Assembly (NCBI GenBank): GCA_029718625.1 | Contig: CM056396.1 | Coordinates: forward strand, 28,063,837 to 28,127,836 | Direction: 5' to 3' | DNA length: 64,000 bases | Source of the DNA: Synaphobranchus kaupii | Taxonomy: Eukaryota > Chordata > Actinopteri > Anguilliformes > Synaphobranchidae | Shown: positions 10,094-21,253 of the stretch, piece by piece | Position numbering within the stretch: position 1 is the stretch's first letter | Layout of the letters: each line of letters starts with the position of its first letter | Notes under the pieces: generated by a model | What the model was told of the DNA's origin: nothing | Database searches by the model: none | Seen by the model: only the letters and a program-made list of their open reading frames with translations | Made by a program: the position numbers and the translations under genes

Positions 10094-11250
10094 GGTAAGA
10101 GACATTTGAGAATATGCGGTTTCTCTCCGTGCATCTGTGGAATGCCTTGTGTGTGTGTCATGCGTGCACTGCTATAACGGGCCTATGTTTTATTGAATTG
10201 ATTTGTCTGTTTATTTATACGATGGCTTTGACAGTTAGTAGCCTAGCTCAGTAGCCTATGTAAGGTTTATAACGAAAGCTTCATCCGGCTCTGCTCCTGT
10301 GCGGTTACCTCAAGATAGCATTTTTGGTGCACACCTATTCCCAGTCACGTTACCATGCTAGACGTGCTGCTACCTGTCTTGGGTTGGGCGGTTTCCTGTG
10401 AACACAGCTGCTGCCAGGTGCCATAGTTTGAGTTTTGTACATTCACATGCGATTTAATGTGGGCGAGGTGGCGGTGCGGCTTGTGTTCTTGTAAGGCTGT
10501 TTACATTAGCTCAGCTTGTCTGGTTGCGCAATCTTTGTCCAAAATGCGTGTGATTATGGCACACTAGCTACAACATACAACAACATACCAGCTTGACTAT
10601 GTTAAATAAAGTGGAATCCAATGTGTGGTTGGAGAAGGGGTTTGGGATTTGGGGGTTGGGGGGTTGACCTTCAATGCCCAGTAGGTGTTATAGGGGTCTT
10701 AATCCAGCATTGAGAGCGACATGCTGTAATTAGGATGAGGTGAGAGAGTGCAGTGTTTATTAGTAGGGACCAAACACTGTCAATGCATATAGGCACCAGA
10801 ACAGGTTAATTTTAAGTGCTATAACCTTTAGACCGAGTGAAATTCCTCCAAGTTTTTACTAACTATGCTGTTATTTATCTGAATAAACTCTTTTACAAAC
10901 CTTCATATCAACCTAGGTTTGAATAAACCTTCACTTTATTCAAGGGGAGGTAAGCCAATTTTGGCCAATGACATTAACAACTGCTCTGGCATTTTGAGTT
11001 TGTAATTCAGACCAAATTGTCGGAGTCATAGGTTATAACATGCTTTTACATTTGATACAAAATATTCCGGCCTTGATGACAAATCACATTTCATCTGTTC
11101 TGAGATGAGGGAATAAATCCAACAACAGTTAATTCACAACATAAGAATGGAGTTTCATTCCTACAGCCTCAAGAGTGGCTGAATGTTTTCTATTCCCATG
11201 GGATGCAAGAAAGTTATGGTCATAAAATAAACCCACAGGAAACACATTTA
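10094..11250. other. intergenic, no recognised gene
   Basis: AT-richer sequence without open reading structure or recognised repeats. Confidence 0.5.
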
Positions 11251-11255
11251 ATATA

Positions 11256-11288
11256 TTTATTTATTTAACCATTATTTATTTATTTATT
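11256..11288 (-). terminator. cluster of minus-strand polyadenylation signals
   Basis: Several TTTATT hexamers (AATAAA on the minus strand) lie about 740-770 bases past the tnfaip8l2 stop. They are the nearest clear cluster and give a plausible 3' end. The interval to the stop includes a 15-nt poly-G run (11648-11662) and the CTCF-like motif at 11434. Confidence 0.35.
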
Positions 11289-12021
11289 TGTGTGTACAGT
11301 AATGTTGAGTTTCATTCATCTGTAAATTTTATGGGTAACAGTAACTTTTCTGCAATTTGATCCTCTAAAATTTCAGCCTTGCTTTCTTAGCAACCCTGCG
11401 GACGTAAAAGTATGTACCGCAACACTTAATTGCAACACTAGAGGGCAGTGTGGTTGAATTTCTTCTGTCACCTTCTCATAGTTCAGGGGTGTGAAATTCC
11501 AGTCCTAGAGGACCGCAGTGCCGACTGGCTTTTGGTGTGTTTTAGCACTTGTGAGGCCTGAATTTGCTGCTGACTCAAAGGAAACTGAAGACATTGTGGC
11601 TCTACAGGGCTCAAGTTTGACTTGACTTCACCACTCAAATAAAGAAAGGGGGGGGGGGGGGGAGGGGAGAAAATAGAAAGCTGACATTAAAAAAAAAAAA
11701 CTTTCACAGTGGTTCTTGAAAACAATAATGCTGACACGGTTTTTTCCCCCCCAAAAAAGCACTGTCTCTTTCTGCAAATGAACAGAGTGGACCCTCTTCA
11801 TCACGCCCCACGGGCAGTTCCGTGCGCGAGTTCGCGACGAAGGGGGTGTGGCTTGCATTTGACGGACGGGACAGATTCAGCTTGCCACAATTTTTTCGCT
11901 GTGCCGGATTTTCCGCCACCGTCGTCAGGCAAAAGGGGAACCCCTTCTCACCCATTAGGGTCCTCGTACCCCCTTTTTGGCCGCACCCCTCCCTTCAGTC
12001 TGTGGCCTGGGAGGTCCCGGC

Positions 12022-12264
12022 TCATAACTTGCCCTCATCCACCAGCTTGTTGAGGCCGTTGCAGATCTTGGTGAGGTGGGGGCGCAGGGACCCCTCGGGG
12101 GCGTAGAGGTGAGTCAGCAGGGCCTCGTCGGCGTAATGGTTAAAGACGTGCTTGATGCGGCCGTGCGACTTTGGCGTCAGGTGCTTGTCCACCAGCTTGA
12201 GGAGAGTATCCCGGCAGTCCGTCAGGATGTCCACCATCACGGCCTTGTCGAAGGTGAAGTCCAC
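12022..12264 (-). CDS. tnfaip8l2: tnfaip8l2 coding exon 2
   Basis: Starts VDFTFDKAVMVDILTDCRD and ends GLNKLVDEGKL-TGA. It encodes the C-terminal helices of the TIPE domain. Confidence 0.94.
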   Translation of the reverse strand: MDFTFDKAVMVDILTDCRDTLLKLVDKHLTPKSHGRIKHVFNHYADEALLTHLYAPEGSLRPHLTKICNGLNKLVDEGKL

Positions 12265-13271
12265 CTGGGACAAGGGGGGGGGGGGGGGGGGGTTTGCAAC
12301 TGAAAAGCATCTTGGACCTTTTCCAAGGCGTATTCATGCTCATGACATTCTATGATGCAAAGTTGCCGGTAGCATGATGCTCACACACACACACAACCTC
12401 ATACCAGTGGAATAGTTTCCACGGTCCAATGCCAGACTATGGGGTGTATCCACACACTACAACACCCATGTTGCAGCAGAATGAGGCTCCCAGCATCCCC
12501 TTGTCTACTCTGATCGGACAATATTCAGCTCTGGACATTGTAATATATGTGATATAACATGTATATCAAACAAAATGTTACAGGAAACCATAGGCTATTT
12601 GAGAGAGCTCTTAACTGATTTTTTTTAGCCATGTTAAATATACTTACTTTAACTTACTTTGGTTTAAATTTGTCTGAAACATGACTAAGTTGTTAGTCAC
12701 AGTTTGTAAATTGTAGCTCAGGCGGAGGACTGGAGGGTATACCACAAAGCAGCATTACTGCGTTAGCAGGATAACCCGGAATCATCCCAAATCTGGAACA
12801 TGGACTGAAGTAAAAATAGCTGCTCCAGGTTTTTACTCAGCGCAGTTATCCAGCTAACTCGGTAATCCTGCTTCATAGTAAACCCCCCAGGACAGAGAGA
12901 GATAATACTGTGGTGGAGGAGGGAAGCTTTATGAAGCTGGGGGAGGAGCTTACCTCATGGAAGCTGATGGTCGTCATGGCCCCCTGGTGCAGCTTCTTCT
13001 TGAAGTCTTCGGCCAGGCCCAGTTCCTCGGTGCTGAAGCGGTTATGGCGGTAGAGCACGCCGATCTTTACTGCCACCTTGACCAGGTTCTTCACCACCTT
13101 CTGGGCCTCAGCCTTGTTGCCTGAGTGCTCCTTGGAGACGCGGTAGAGCTCGTCCAGGATCTCGCTGCTCGTGTCGTCGATGAACATCTGCGCCATGGAC
13201 TTGCTGGCCATGGAGCTGAGGATCTTCTTCTGGGCCTTCATGGCCATGTCTTTGGAGCTGAAGTTTTCCAT
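12022..13271 (-). CDS. tnfaip8l2: TNF alpha-induced protein 8-like protein 2 (TIPE2), two coding exons
   Basis: TIPE2 is a cytosolic lipid-binding regulator of phosphoinositide signalling and a brake on innate and T-cell responses in mammals. Exons 13271-12954 (106 codons) and 12264-12022 (80 codons plus TGA) join in phase 0 to give 186 residues, against 184 in human TIPE2. The TIPE homology domain spans nearly the whole protein. Matching blocks are FIDDTSSEILDELYRVSKE (about 31-48), KNLVKVAVKIGVLYRHNRF, HQGAMTTISFHEVDFTF, LTPKSHGRIKHVFNHYAD and ICNGLNKLVDEGKL at the end. LYRHNRF and the C-terminal DEGKL, plus linkage to tmod4, point to L2 over TNFAIP8, L1 or L3. Lysines 15-16 are kept. The start MENFSSKD aligns with mammalian MESFSSK. 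A 689-bp intron interrupts the domain. Confidence 0.94.
12265..12953 (-). other. tnfaip8l2 coding-region intron
   Basis: GTAAGC...TTGTCCCAG, phase 0, 689 bp, between His-Glu and Val-Asp of the TIPE domain. The 3' end has a run of 19 C (minus strand; 12274-12292 G on plus) as polypyrimidine tract. A MITE lies at 12731-12891. Confidence 0.9.
12731..12891 (-). mobile_element. palindromic MITE (unexpanded copy)
   Basis: Arms AAGCAGCATTACTGCGTTAG and its inverted partner CTAACTCGGTAATCCTGCTT flank a core with AATCTGGAACATGGACTGAA. This is the single-copy form of the element whose arm is amplified at 2581-3190. Confidence 0.75.
12954..13271 (-). CDS. tnfaip8l2: tnfaip8l2 coding exon 1
   Basis: ATG at 13271 and donor GAG|GTAAGC at 12953. 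Just upstream of the ATG the minus strand reads TTTACTCTCCTTCAG|TCCACAG and then five bases. An acceptor here implies at least one 5' non-coding exon. Confidence 0.93.
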
Positions 13272-13286
13272 TGAAGCTGTGGACTG

Positions 13287-16200
13287 AAGGAGAGTAAACG
13301 AGTTGTTAAATTATGGGTGGGTGGGTGGCGTGGGGTGGCTGAGTTCCCCAAAACTGCAAAAAAAAAAAAAAGTTAGCCGGGGGGGCAATTAAATCCAATG
13401 GAAAGATGCTAGTTGTTAGCATTGTTCCAATTCAGGTTTAGCCAATTTTAGCTACAACGATGAGACCGGGGCAGCATCACTACAGCTTTACATACTATTT
13501 TGGGGGTAAGAAAAACAATATAAAATTTTTCAAAGTGGGTGAACTATCCCTTTAAGGGCTTGTAAGGGCCCTGTCTGATATTAGGCAATCTCCCTTCTGT
13601 GTTCCAATCTCATCCACCAAACCAAAAGGCCTTATCCTCCCTACCCAATATAAAGTCAAGAATAATATTCTGCGGCCGTGCTGTACTTTAAAGATGCGTG
13701 GCCTTTCATTTATCTGTTTTTAGGTGTCTTGAAAAGCAAACGGAAGCTAACGAAAAGCAAACGGAAGTAGCGTTCTGTAATTCAGCGGCACGGTTTCTAA
13801 CTGCCGCGAGGACTAAGTCCTCCATGCGAGGGATTGTTTGGTTTGGGGATTTCTTATCACCCTGAGGGGGCGGCCGGATGGTATCTGAGGAAAGACCTCA
13901 GAGCAGACGGGAGCGTAAATCTCCTCTAACCCCCGTTTGTGTGTTTGTTTTGGGGGGGGTTGTGTTGTTGCAGGGGAGGGGCCGGTCAGATTTGGGGGCT
14001 TCTGGGGTTTCCTGTGGATGTGTGATGGGACGGTGGGGTGGGGTGTTTTTTTAAATTTTATTTTATTTATTTTTTTGGAACGTTTCCCCTGCACGCTCCT
14101 CCGCCCCCCTCCTGGCTGCTCAGGGTAGCGGGAGAAGGTTTGAAAGCAGCTGTGCGTGTGTGTGTGTGCGTGTGGTGTGTGCGTGTGTGTCTGCGTGTGA
14201 GTGAGCAAGCGACTCGGGCCTCCCATCTCGTTTTATGATGTTTACAATGGAAAAAATTCACAGCGACCAAAAAGCCATGATGTCACTTCATCCCCCCCAT
14301 TCAGATAGGCTTGTTACAGTCCGGTCCGGTCCGGTCCATTTGACAGAGGGGATAAACTTGGCTGGTCCCAACTCCACTTTCAGGCCATCATGCAACCTTA
14401 GTTAATCTTTATCGCAGACATTCCATGGTAGGTTGCCATTGTTTTTAACTCTCTGGCATAGGTGGAGCAGAGTAGCAGTACAGGTGTGTGCTGGAACCTG
14501 TAGCAAGTGAAGGTGTGGTTCTGTTCATTTACACACCATCTTCACTTTACAGGCGAGGCTCGGTGCACCTGCTAGACAACTAAATATAAATCTGTCTTTA
14601 AACTCTTGATTTAAACCGTTTAACAATCACGACTGGAATGTCGATTTAAACACAAACTTATTTCGTCTATTGCTTAACTTAACTTGCAGTCCCAGTGTAT
14701 CCATTTACCTACCTTTGTAATGATTCTTTTTATTATTTTTTTTATGAGGCTGACACACCTTTTAAGGTAAATACCTGCAGACAGGCTGCTAAAGCTGTAA
14801 TCTCCTTTGGGGCATACACAGTGTCTGAGGCACTGAAGGTCAAAGGTCAGCCACACCCATTATGAACAATGTGAGCCCTTTGGAGCTGGGGTGGGGAACC
14901 CCGTTTCATAATCCAATGTTAATTTCCACCATTTACTCCTGGTTTTCCAGTAGTGGATTAGACCACAGTTTCATATCGGCATACAAGAAAGGTTATCAAC
15001 TGTATTTCATGAGCTGTATAGGCAGATACAGCCTTTCCTGTCCATCCTTGGTTAAGGTGTGTTACAGAGATGAATAATTACTATTATATTTGATGATTAT
15101 TGATTAATTATTATCTCAATTTCATGATTGGGCTTACTTTGTATTAAACAATTCATTTGTTTGCAATTTAATATCTTGCTTAACTCAGTTTACTAAGAGT
15201 TTGACTGCTCCATGAACCTGTGATTTTCACCTGTTTTGTGCACGACCGGGTTTGTTAGATAATTAAACTGAAGCGTTGGGGGGGGGGGGGGAGAAGAATC
15301 CAGAAAATGACATCGCCCTTCTTGAGCTTGAGGTTGACTCATTAGCTGTTGGGAGAGGAGTCACATGCATGTCATAGTGTATACTCTAATGGGTGTGTAA
15401 TAGTCATGTCGAACCACACAAGCAACTCATCCACTAACCTATGATAACGCCTATTTTGAGGTTCGCTCAGGGGATTTTCGGCTAACTAGATCAGACAGGC
15501 TCAACACTGCGGTCTTCTGCTTGGGTATATTGGACCTCATTCTGAGTTTGGTTAATTCTTTGTGGCTGGTGGGTGAACCTGGTTGTAAATGCTACATTAT
15601 TAGAGGTCATGACCGTGCAAAAGAATAAAAAGTGGCCGGTTTGAGTCCTGGTGTTCATGTTCAATGTACCTTTATCGGCAGAAACTCCAGAAACGGTAAA
15701 CGTTTGACACGCATGCTGCTATTTAAGCATTTCTTTTCTCCCCCTACTACCCTGAAAACCTCAAGGCAGCAGAACGGTCGAGCACAAGTTTTGGAACGGC
15801 GAGGTGACCTAAAAAAACACCCGTCTGGTTTTGTTTGGTTTGTTTTAAGGAAGTCGCTGACTTCCTGTGTGCAACACACAGACTGACAGAGAGATAAAAT
15901 GACACCAAGAAAATATTTTGCCTGTACCAACATGTAGGGGAAAATGGCTTTGTGGTTTTACGTTGCTCACGACACGCTTACAGTGCTCTGAGAAAACAGA
16001 CTCATTAGAGAAGGGAATCTGTACCTCAGCATTTAACCATCACCACTGTCACCTGTGTGGCTTTCTCTGGGCTTATATCTGAATTACCATGGCTCACTTT
16101 CAGGCCACATGCTGTCTTGTGCAGAGCGAAGAAATCAGCCAATCAGTGTCTGGCTTTTTGTGGCTGACCTTATCTAATTGGTTGTAAGTCATGGTTTTTC

Positions 16201-16332
16201 CTGTTCATGGTGCGTGATTGGCTAGGTTGGCAGATGTCTTCATGGGTCCAAAATGCTGCACTGGACCCAAATTGGACCCGTAGATTTCCTACCTGAATCT
16301 GATGTGTATAAATTGCAATTCAAATGACAGAG
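13287..16332. other. predicted 5' intron of tnfaip8l2, no recognised gene
   Basis: Mostly unique sequence. It contains a short (GT)n-rich stretch at about 14150-14210, a small (CCGGT)n run at 14321-14337 and poly-G 15278-15291. No exon was recognised on either strand. Confidence 0.45.
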
Positions 16333-16650
16333 ACCCAAACCTGAACAGACCTGTGGATAGCCAGAACCAAACCTGAACAGACCTGTGGATAACCAGACCC
16401 AAATCTGAACAGACCTGTGGATAACCAGAACCAAACCTGAACAGACCTGTGGATAACCAGAACCAAACCTGAACAGATCTGTGGATAACCAGAACCAAAC
16501 ATGAACAGACCTGTGGATAACCAGAACCAAACCTGAACCGACCTGTGGATAACCAGAACCAAACCTGAACAGACCTGTGGATAACCAGAACCAAACCTGA
16601 ACAGACCTGTGGATAACCAGAACTGAACCGAAACAGACTCGTGGATGACC
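16333..16650 (-). repeat. 32-bp minisatellite, about ten copies
   Basis: The unit CTGTGGATAACCAGAACC plus AAACCTGAACAGAC repeats every 32 bp. Since 32 is not a multiple of three, one stop-free unit leaves all three minus-strand frames open for 112-151 codons. These frames are repeat artefacts. Confidence 0.92.
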
Positions 16651-17420
16651 TGAGCCACTCCAGATCAGATTCAGCCGGGCCTGGACCCCACCCATGTGAG
16701 GGACACATCAGCATGCCAGCAATTTATCTACCTAATCCACAAATACCTGGGCATACTTTACATTCACCTGAAAAATTGATGTTGTTGAATAATAAAGCTT
16801 AAATGGAAGTAAGGAAAAAAGGGCCTGGGCCTCAAGTGAATAAGAGGTGTAGCAGCCAAATAAAGACGTACAACGGAAAATAAATTGGGGGAAACGGAGC
16901 TGGAGGGCAGCGCCAGTTAAAAGAAGCGGGTCAGAGGAGAGCCCGTGTCTGTCAGCGCGCCATCTCCCAATTAACGGAGGACGCAACGTGGGGGAGCGGA
17001 CCTTTCCCGGGGCTGGAGACGCCTCGCGAATTCTTCGGCGAAGGCGTAGAATGCGTTCGGTTAAACACGCCCTTCGGTTATATGCCTGCGCTGTTTGAGC
17101 GAAATGTACTTGAAGCCTCAAGCCGAACGGCTCTGTGTAAACACCGGGCACGCATTCAAAGGCGCACAGTCGGTTCATTTCATCCGCCGGGCCGTAATCG
17201 GCGGCGGAGCCAAAAGCGCTCTGCTCGTTGAACCTGTGTAAACGGCGTGCGGCTAACGGGCGCACTTCAGCCCGAGCCCTCCCGTCGGCCCGAAACCTCC
17301 CGTCAGCCCGAAACCACTCTCTCCTTCCACCTCCATTAAACTGATGTGTGTCAATGGCGCCTCAAATAACTCCGGCTCAGATTCAAATGGCAGGGAGCTC
17401 TTTTCAGATTTCTCCCGTCT
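16651..17420. other. CpG-containing non-coding stretch
   Basis: 16960-17290 has raised CpG (for example GACGCCTCGCGAATTC), but no splice site or conserved frame could be supported. Confidence 0.35.
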
Positions 17421-17576
17421 TGTGTGTGTGTGTGCGTGTGTGTGTGTGCGTGTGCGTGCGCTTGTGTGTGTGCGTGTGCGTGTGCTTGTGTGTGTGCGTG
17501 TGCTTGTGTGTGTGCGTGTGCATGCGCTTGTGTGTGTGCGTGTGCTTGTGTGTGTGCGTGTGCGTGCATGCAAGTA
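17421..17576 (+). repeat. (TG)n/(TGCG)n compound array
   Basis: Alternating purine-pyrimidine sequence with a higher-order unit of about 30 bp (GTGCGTGTGCTTGTGTGTGT). It has Z-DNA-forming potential. Confidence 0.9.
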
Positions 17577-19560
17577 ATTAGCGTAATTTGTGCAGTTAAT
17601 TTCTCTATCCCCCTAGAAGCATCGCTCTCTCGCTCGAAGCTTGATTCGTAAAAATAAAAAGAAAAGCAACAGTCCTCTCGTATCACAATGACGGAGTAGT
17701 TGCCGTGGATACTTCCGCTGCCGATCGCATGCGTAACCGCAGAGACGAGCAGGAAGCCAGTTGAAGGAGGAAGTGCTTTTTTTTGCATAAGTGTCTGTTC
17801 GTTAAAAACCGTGTTCAGTGCTGGTGAAAGTGTGTGTACACTCTGCGTGGTCCATGGTAAATGTTTCTAACACATCCCTGTGACTACACATTCTCTTACT
17901 TTGGCCCCCCCTATTAGGCTCAGATTTTAAATTATGTTTTCCATTATGTGTATATGTTATATTAATATTAATGTCGCATGTATAACATACACTCTAAATC
18001 ATGGGTTGGAGAGGAACGCATCACTCTGCACAGACCGTCGGAACCATCATTGATATTGCAGTTGCTTCAACGTAGCCGTAGCTCACACAGGTGTGGTGCA
18101 TATTTGGGGTACCGCATGTGTCTGTGGGGGTGGGGAGGGTAGCGATGTGTACACAGACGACCCTTCCCCCCCCCCCACCCCCAAATTAGTCACAACAGGA
18201 CCCCGCTTAGCCTTGCGTTCACCTGTCAGTGTTACCTGCCCTGTACTGCCGATGTCACTGCTGTCATTAACCCCCACTATATGGTGGACTGGCCCGGTCC
18301 GGCTGTTTTTCCCGTTGTTGCTGGCAGTGAGCACACCCGTTGTGCAGGCCGCAGTGCTGCGTTTTGACAGCGGTCCTGTCCGTAACGCTTTTACAGGGGT
18401 GGTGTGGGGGAGGGAGGAGGGAGTGGAGGAGGGGGTGTTGTGGTGATGGGTGGGTGGCATCGCTGTGACCCAAGAAGGTTTGTGTAAGGCCCACGGGTTG
18501 TCTTGCAAAACGAGGCCGAGGGTCTCCTAAGGGTTCCCTCGCCAACACCAAGGGCTTCCTGGCTTCATGATGTATAAGTGACCCTGTTGTTTGTCTGTGC
18601 ACCTGCTTTGAGTTTCTCAATCAATCAATCAATCAGTTATTAATCAATAATTCATTTATAAACATAATGGCCTTTGTCCTGGTTTCAGCCCTTTCATTTC
18701 CTACAGAAAACCTGCGGTTAATTTCAGGCTCCAGTGCCGGTAGACGGACACTGAATCAGTTGAGGGGAAAGTGCTGATTGTGCGGCAGAGAGTATCGTTT
18801 AGAGACGGCTCTTCTGAGAGGAAGCGTGTCGTCGGGGAGATTTGCAGCCCCGTGGCAGCGCACGATATCGCAGGTTATCGTGGGCCTGTGGTTTCTGCAA
18901 CACGGTCCGCAACAGGTTTTTTTTTTTTTTTTTGGCTGATTATACTTTGCATTGGATAATTCTGCAGAAGAGACCAGGTGTGACCCGGCGGGCCCAGCGT
19001 AGCCTGTTCTGAGGGAGGAACACGGGTTTGGGTCGGGAGCTCAGGCCCCAGAGCCCCTCTGTTTGTCAGCGGGCGAGCGGCTGCAGGAGCGACCTGTCCC
19101 AGCGCGTCCCGGCCCGCAATCGAGTCCCGGCAACCAGTTACCGCGAACTCGCCGTCTGAGACCAACGTGACGGAACATGACTTTCTCACTCACAAACCGC
19201 CCCCCCCCCCACGTACATACCTCTCGCATAAGGACCCCACAGCGATTACAGTCACTCTTCCTCTCTTCCTCTCTTCCTCTCTTCCTCTCTACCTCTCTAC
19301 CTCTCCTCTTTTTCTCCCTTATTTCCTTCAGCATGCAGACACACACGCTTAGCAGCGGCGGCGGAAGCCAGGCGGGTTAAAAAGTAATGAAACGGTTCCA
19401 GGGTGTGGCGTTGCGCTGTCCCCAGCAGACACATTTCAAAACCGCACTTTTGCAACCGGCAGCCAGCGGAAGGGGAAGTAAGGGTAGCGGCTTTAGCTGT
19501 TTGCCATAAAGACCCCCCCTCACATAGAGCAGAGACTCATAGGTTATAATACGGCGGTAA
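17577..19560. other. no recognised gene
   Basis: Contains poly-C at about 18166-18177 and 19200-19210, a CTCTTCC-type tract at 19257-19310 and CpG-containing parts at 18770-19160. It is part of the predicted tnfaip8l2 5' intron. Confidence 0.4.
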
Positions 19561-19566
19561 ACTTAC

Positions 19567-19770
19567 CTGTGTTTTTCGCGCCCGCGTCGCTTGGTGACAG
19601 TGACGCCGTTCAGGTGTTCCGCTCCCGGCGCTCCGGGACCGGGGGGGCCTGTCTTTTCCGGAAAAGGCGGGAAAGCGAGAGGAAGATCCACAGAGCAGCG
19701 CCGCTGCCGTTAGCTCTCCGCTGGCTCGGCTTCACGATAAGCTGAGGCTCGTACTTCCTTCAGGAACTAA
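19567..19770 (-). promoter_or_regulatory. tnfaip8l2: CpG-rich promoter and candidate non-coding exon 1 of tnfaip8l2
   Basis: The minus strand ends AAAAACACAG|GTAAGT, a near-perfect donor (GTAAGT at 19566-19561). It lies in a GC-, CpG-rich block with GGCGGGAAA (E2F-like), CCGGAA (ETS-like) and upstream AAGGAAGT (ETS/PU.1-like). The acceptor before the tnfaip8l2 ATG requires such an upstream exon, and this is the best minus-strand candidate. The 5' boundary is not visible. It could instead belong to another minus-strand transcript. Confidence 0.45.
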
Positions 19771-19797
19771 TTGTCGGGGACACACCCCTAAGTATTT

Positions 19798-20007
19798 TCC
19801 TCTCTCTCTCTATTCTGCTCTTTCTTTCAGTCTTTCTCTTTTTGTCCCACAGTCTCTCTTTCTGCTTCCCTCCTCATATATCACTCCAGCTCTAACCCTA
19901 ATCTGCTTCTACCTCTTCCTCCCTGCTTCTCTCTCTCTCTCTGTCTGCCTATGTCCCACCCTCCCTTTCTCTCTCTCTCTCTGTCTGCCTATGTCCCTCC
20001 CTCTCTT

Positions 20008-20047
<40 letters not shown>

Positions 20048-20078
20048 GCTCTGTCTCTCTGTCTCTCTTCTGACTCTG
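19798..20078 (+). repeat. CT-rich simple repeat
   Basis: Pyrimidine-rich (CT)n with CTGTCTGCCTATGTCCCxCC repeated twice (about 19940 and 19982), running into the adjacent (TG)n array. Confidence 0.85.
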
Positions 20079-20095
20079 CCTGTCCTGACGTGTGC

Positions 20096-20329
20096 GTACG
20101 TTTGTGTGTGTGTGTCTGTGTGTGTGTGTGTGTCTGTCTGCCTGCCTATGTGTGTGTGTGTATGTGCATGCATTCTTGTGTGTGTGTGTGTGTGTGTGTG
20201 TGAGTACGTGTGTGTGAGTGCGCGTGTGCGAGCGAGTGTGTGTGTGTGTGTGTGTTTGTGTGAGTGCACGTGTGTGAGCGTGTGTGAGCGTGTGTGTGTG
20301 TGTGTATGTGTGTGTGTGTGTGAGAGTAT

Positions 20330-20373
<44 letters not shown>

Positions 20374-20427
20374 ACGTGTGTGAGCATGTGTGTGAGCATG
20401 TGTGTGTGTGTGTGTGTGTGAGAGTAT

Positions 20428-20476
<49 letters not shown>

Positions 20477-20558
20477 TGAGAGAGTGAGTGCGAGCATGTG
20501 TGTGTGTGTGTGTGTGTGAGAGTATACGTGTGTGTGTGTGTGTGTGTGTGTGTGAGTG

Positions 20559-20622
<64 letters not shown>

Positions 20623-20636
20623 TGCGAGCATGTGTG
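20096..20636 (+). repeat. long (TG)n array with imperfect higher-order units
   Basis: About 540 bp of TG repeat interrupted by GAGAGTATACGTG (three times) and TGAGCATGTG-type blocks. It has Z-DNA potential. Long frames here translate to Cys-Val or His-Thr repeats and are not genes. Confidence 0.95.
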
Positions 20637-20639
20637 TAG

Positions 20640-21253
20640 TTGTGTAGGAATGCCTGTCATCAGGAGAGAATCGCTCTTTATTTGTTATCTGATGAGTGTG
20701 GTCCTCACAGCGTAGGTACATAATCAGGGGTAATCTGGCCTCTGATTACAGCCTCCTCTGCGACTCACCTTGGCCTGCGGATCATTTCATTTATTTTTTA
20801 TTAGAGCTTGTGTCCAGCACTGAAAATGGTCTGAGGACTGAAATGTCTGTGTTGCACTTTTGTGTTTTGCACTTTTTTCACTTGCACATTTTTTTAATTG
20901 TCCAATACAAATATCTATTGCTATTGCATCTCGGCCTCTGGAATCTGTTTTTCCATGTTTTGGAGTGCGAATACCTTTGCACCCATTCAGCATTGCCAAA
21001 AAAGGCGCAAACTGCCACGTTGCCTTGATTAAATTATTAGAGCTCAAAGCAGTGACCAGGGCCGTTTCTCAGTGAAGGTTTAAACTCACAGTCCTCATTT
21101 GGTCCTCACAATGCATGTCATTTTCTTACTCAGTAAAATGAACTAAAAATAAATAAAGTTTTCCATTTTCTGTAGAATAAAATAATCCCGTCTTAAACTG
21201 TTAGACTAGGGGTAACAGGTAAGCTTGTCTCACCTTTTATAGTGTTGTGCATG
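20640..21253. other. no recognised feature
   Basis: Unique-looking non-coding sequence. Confidence 0.4.
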
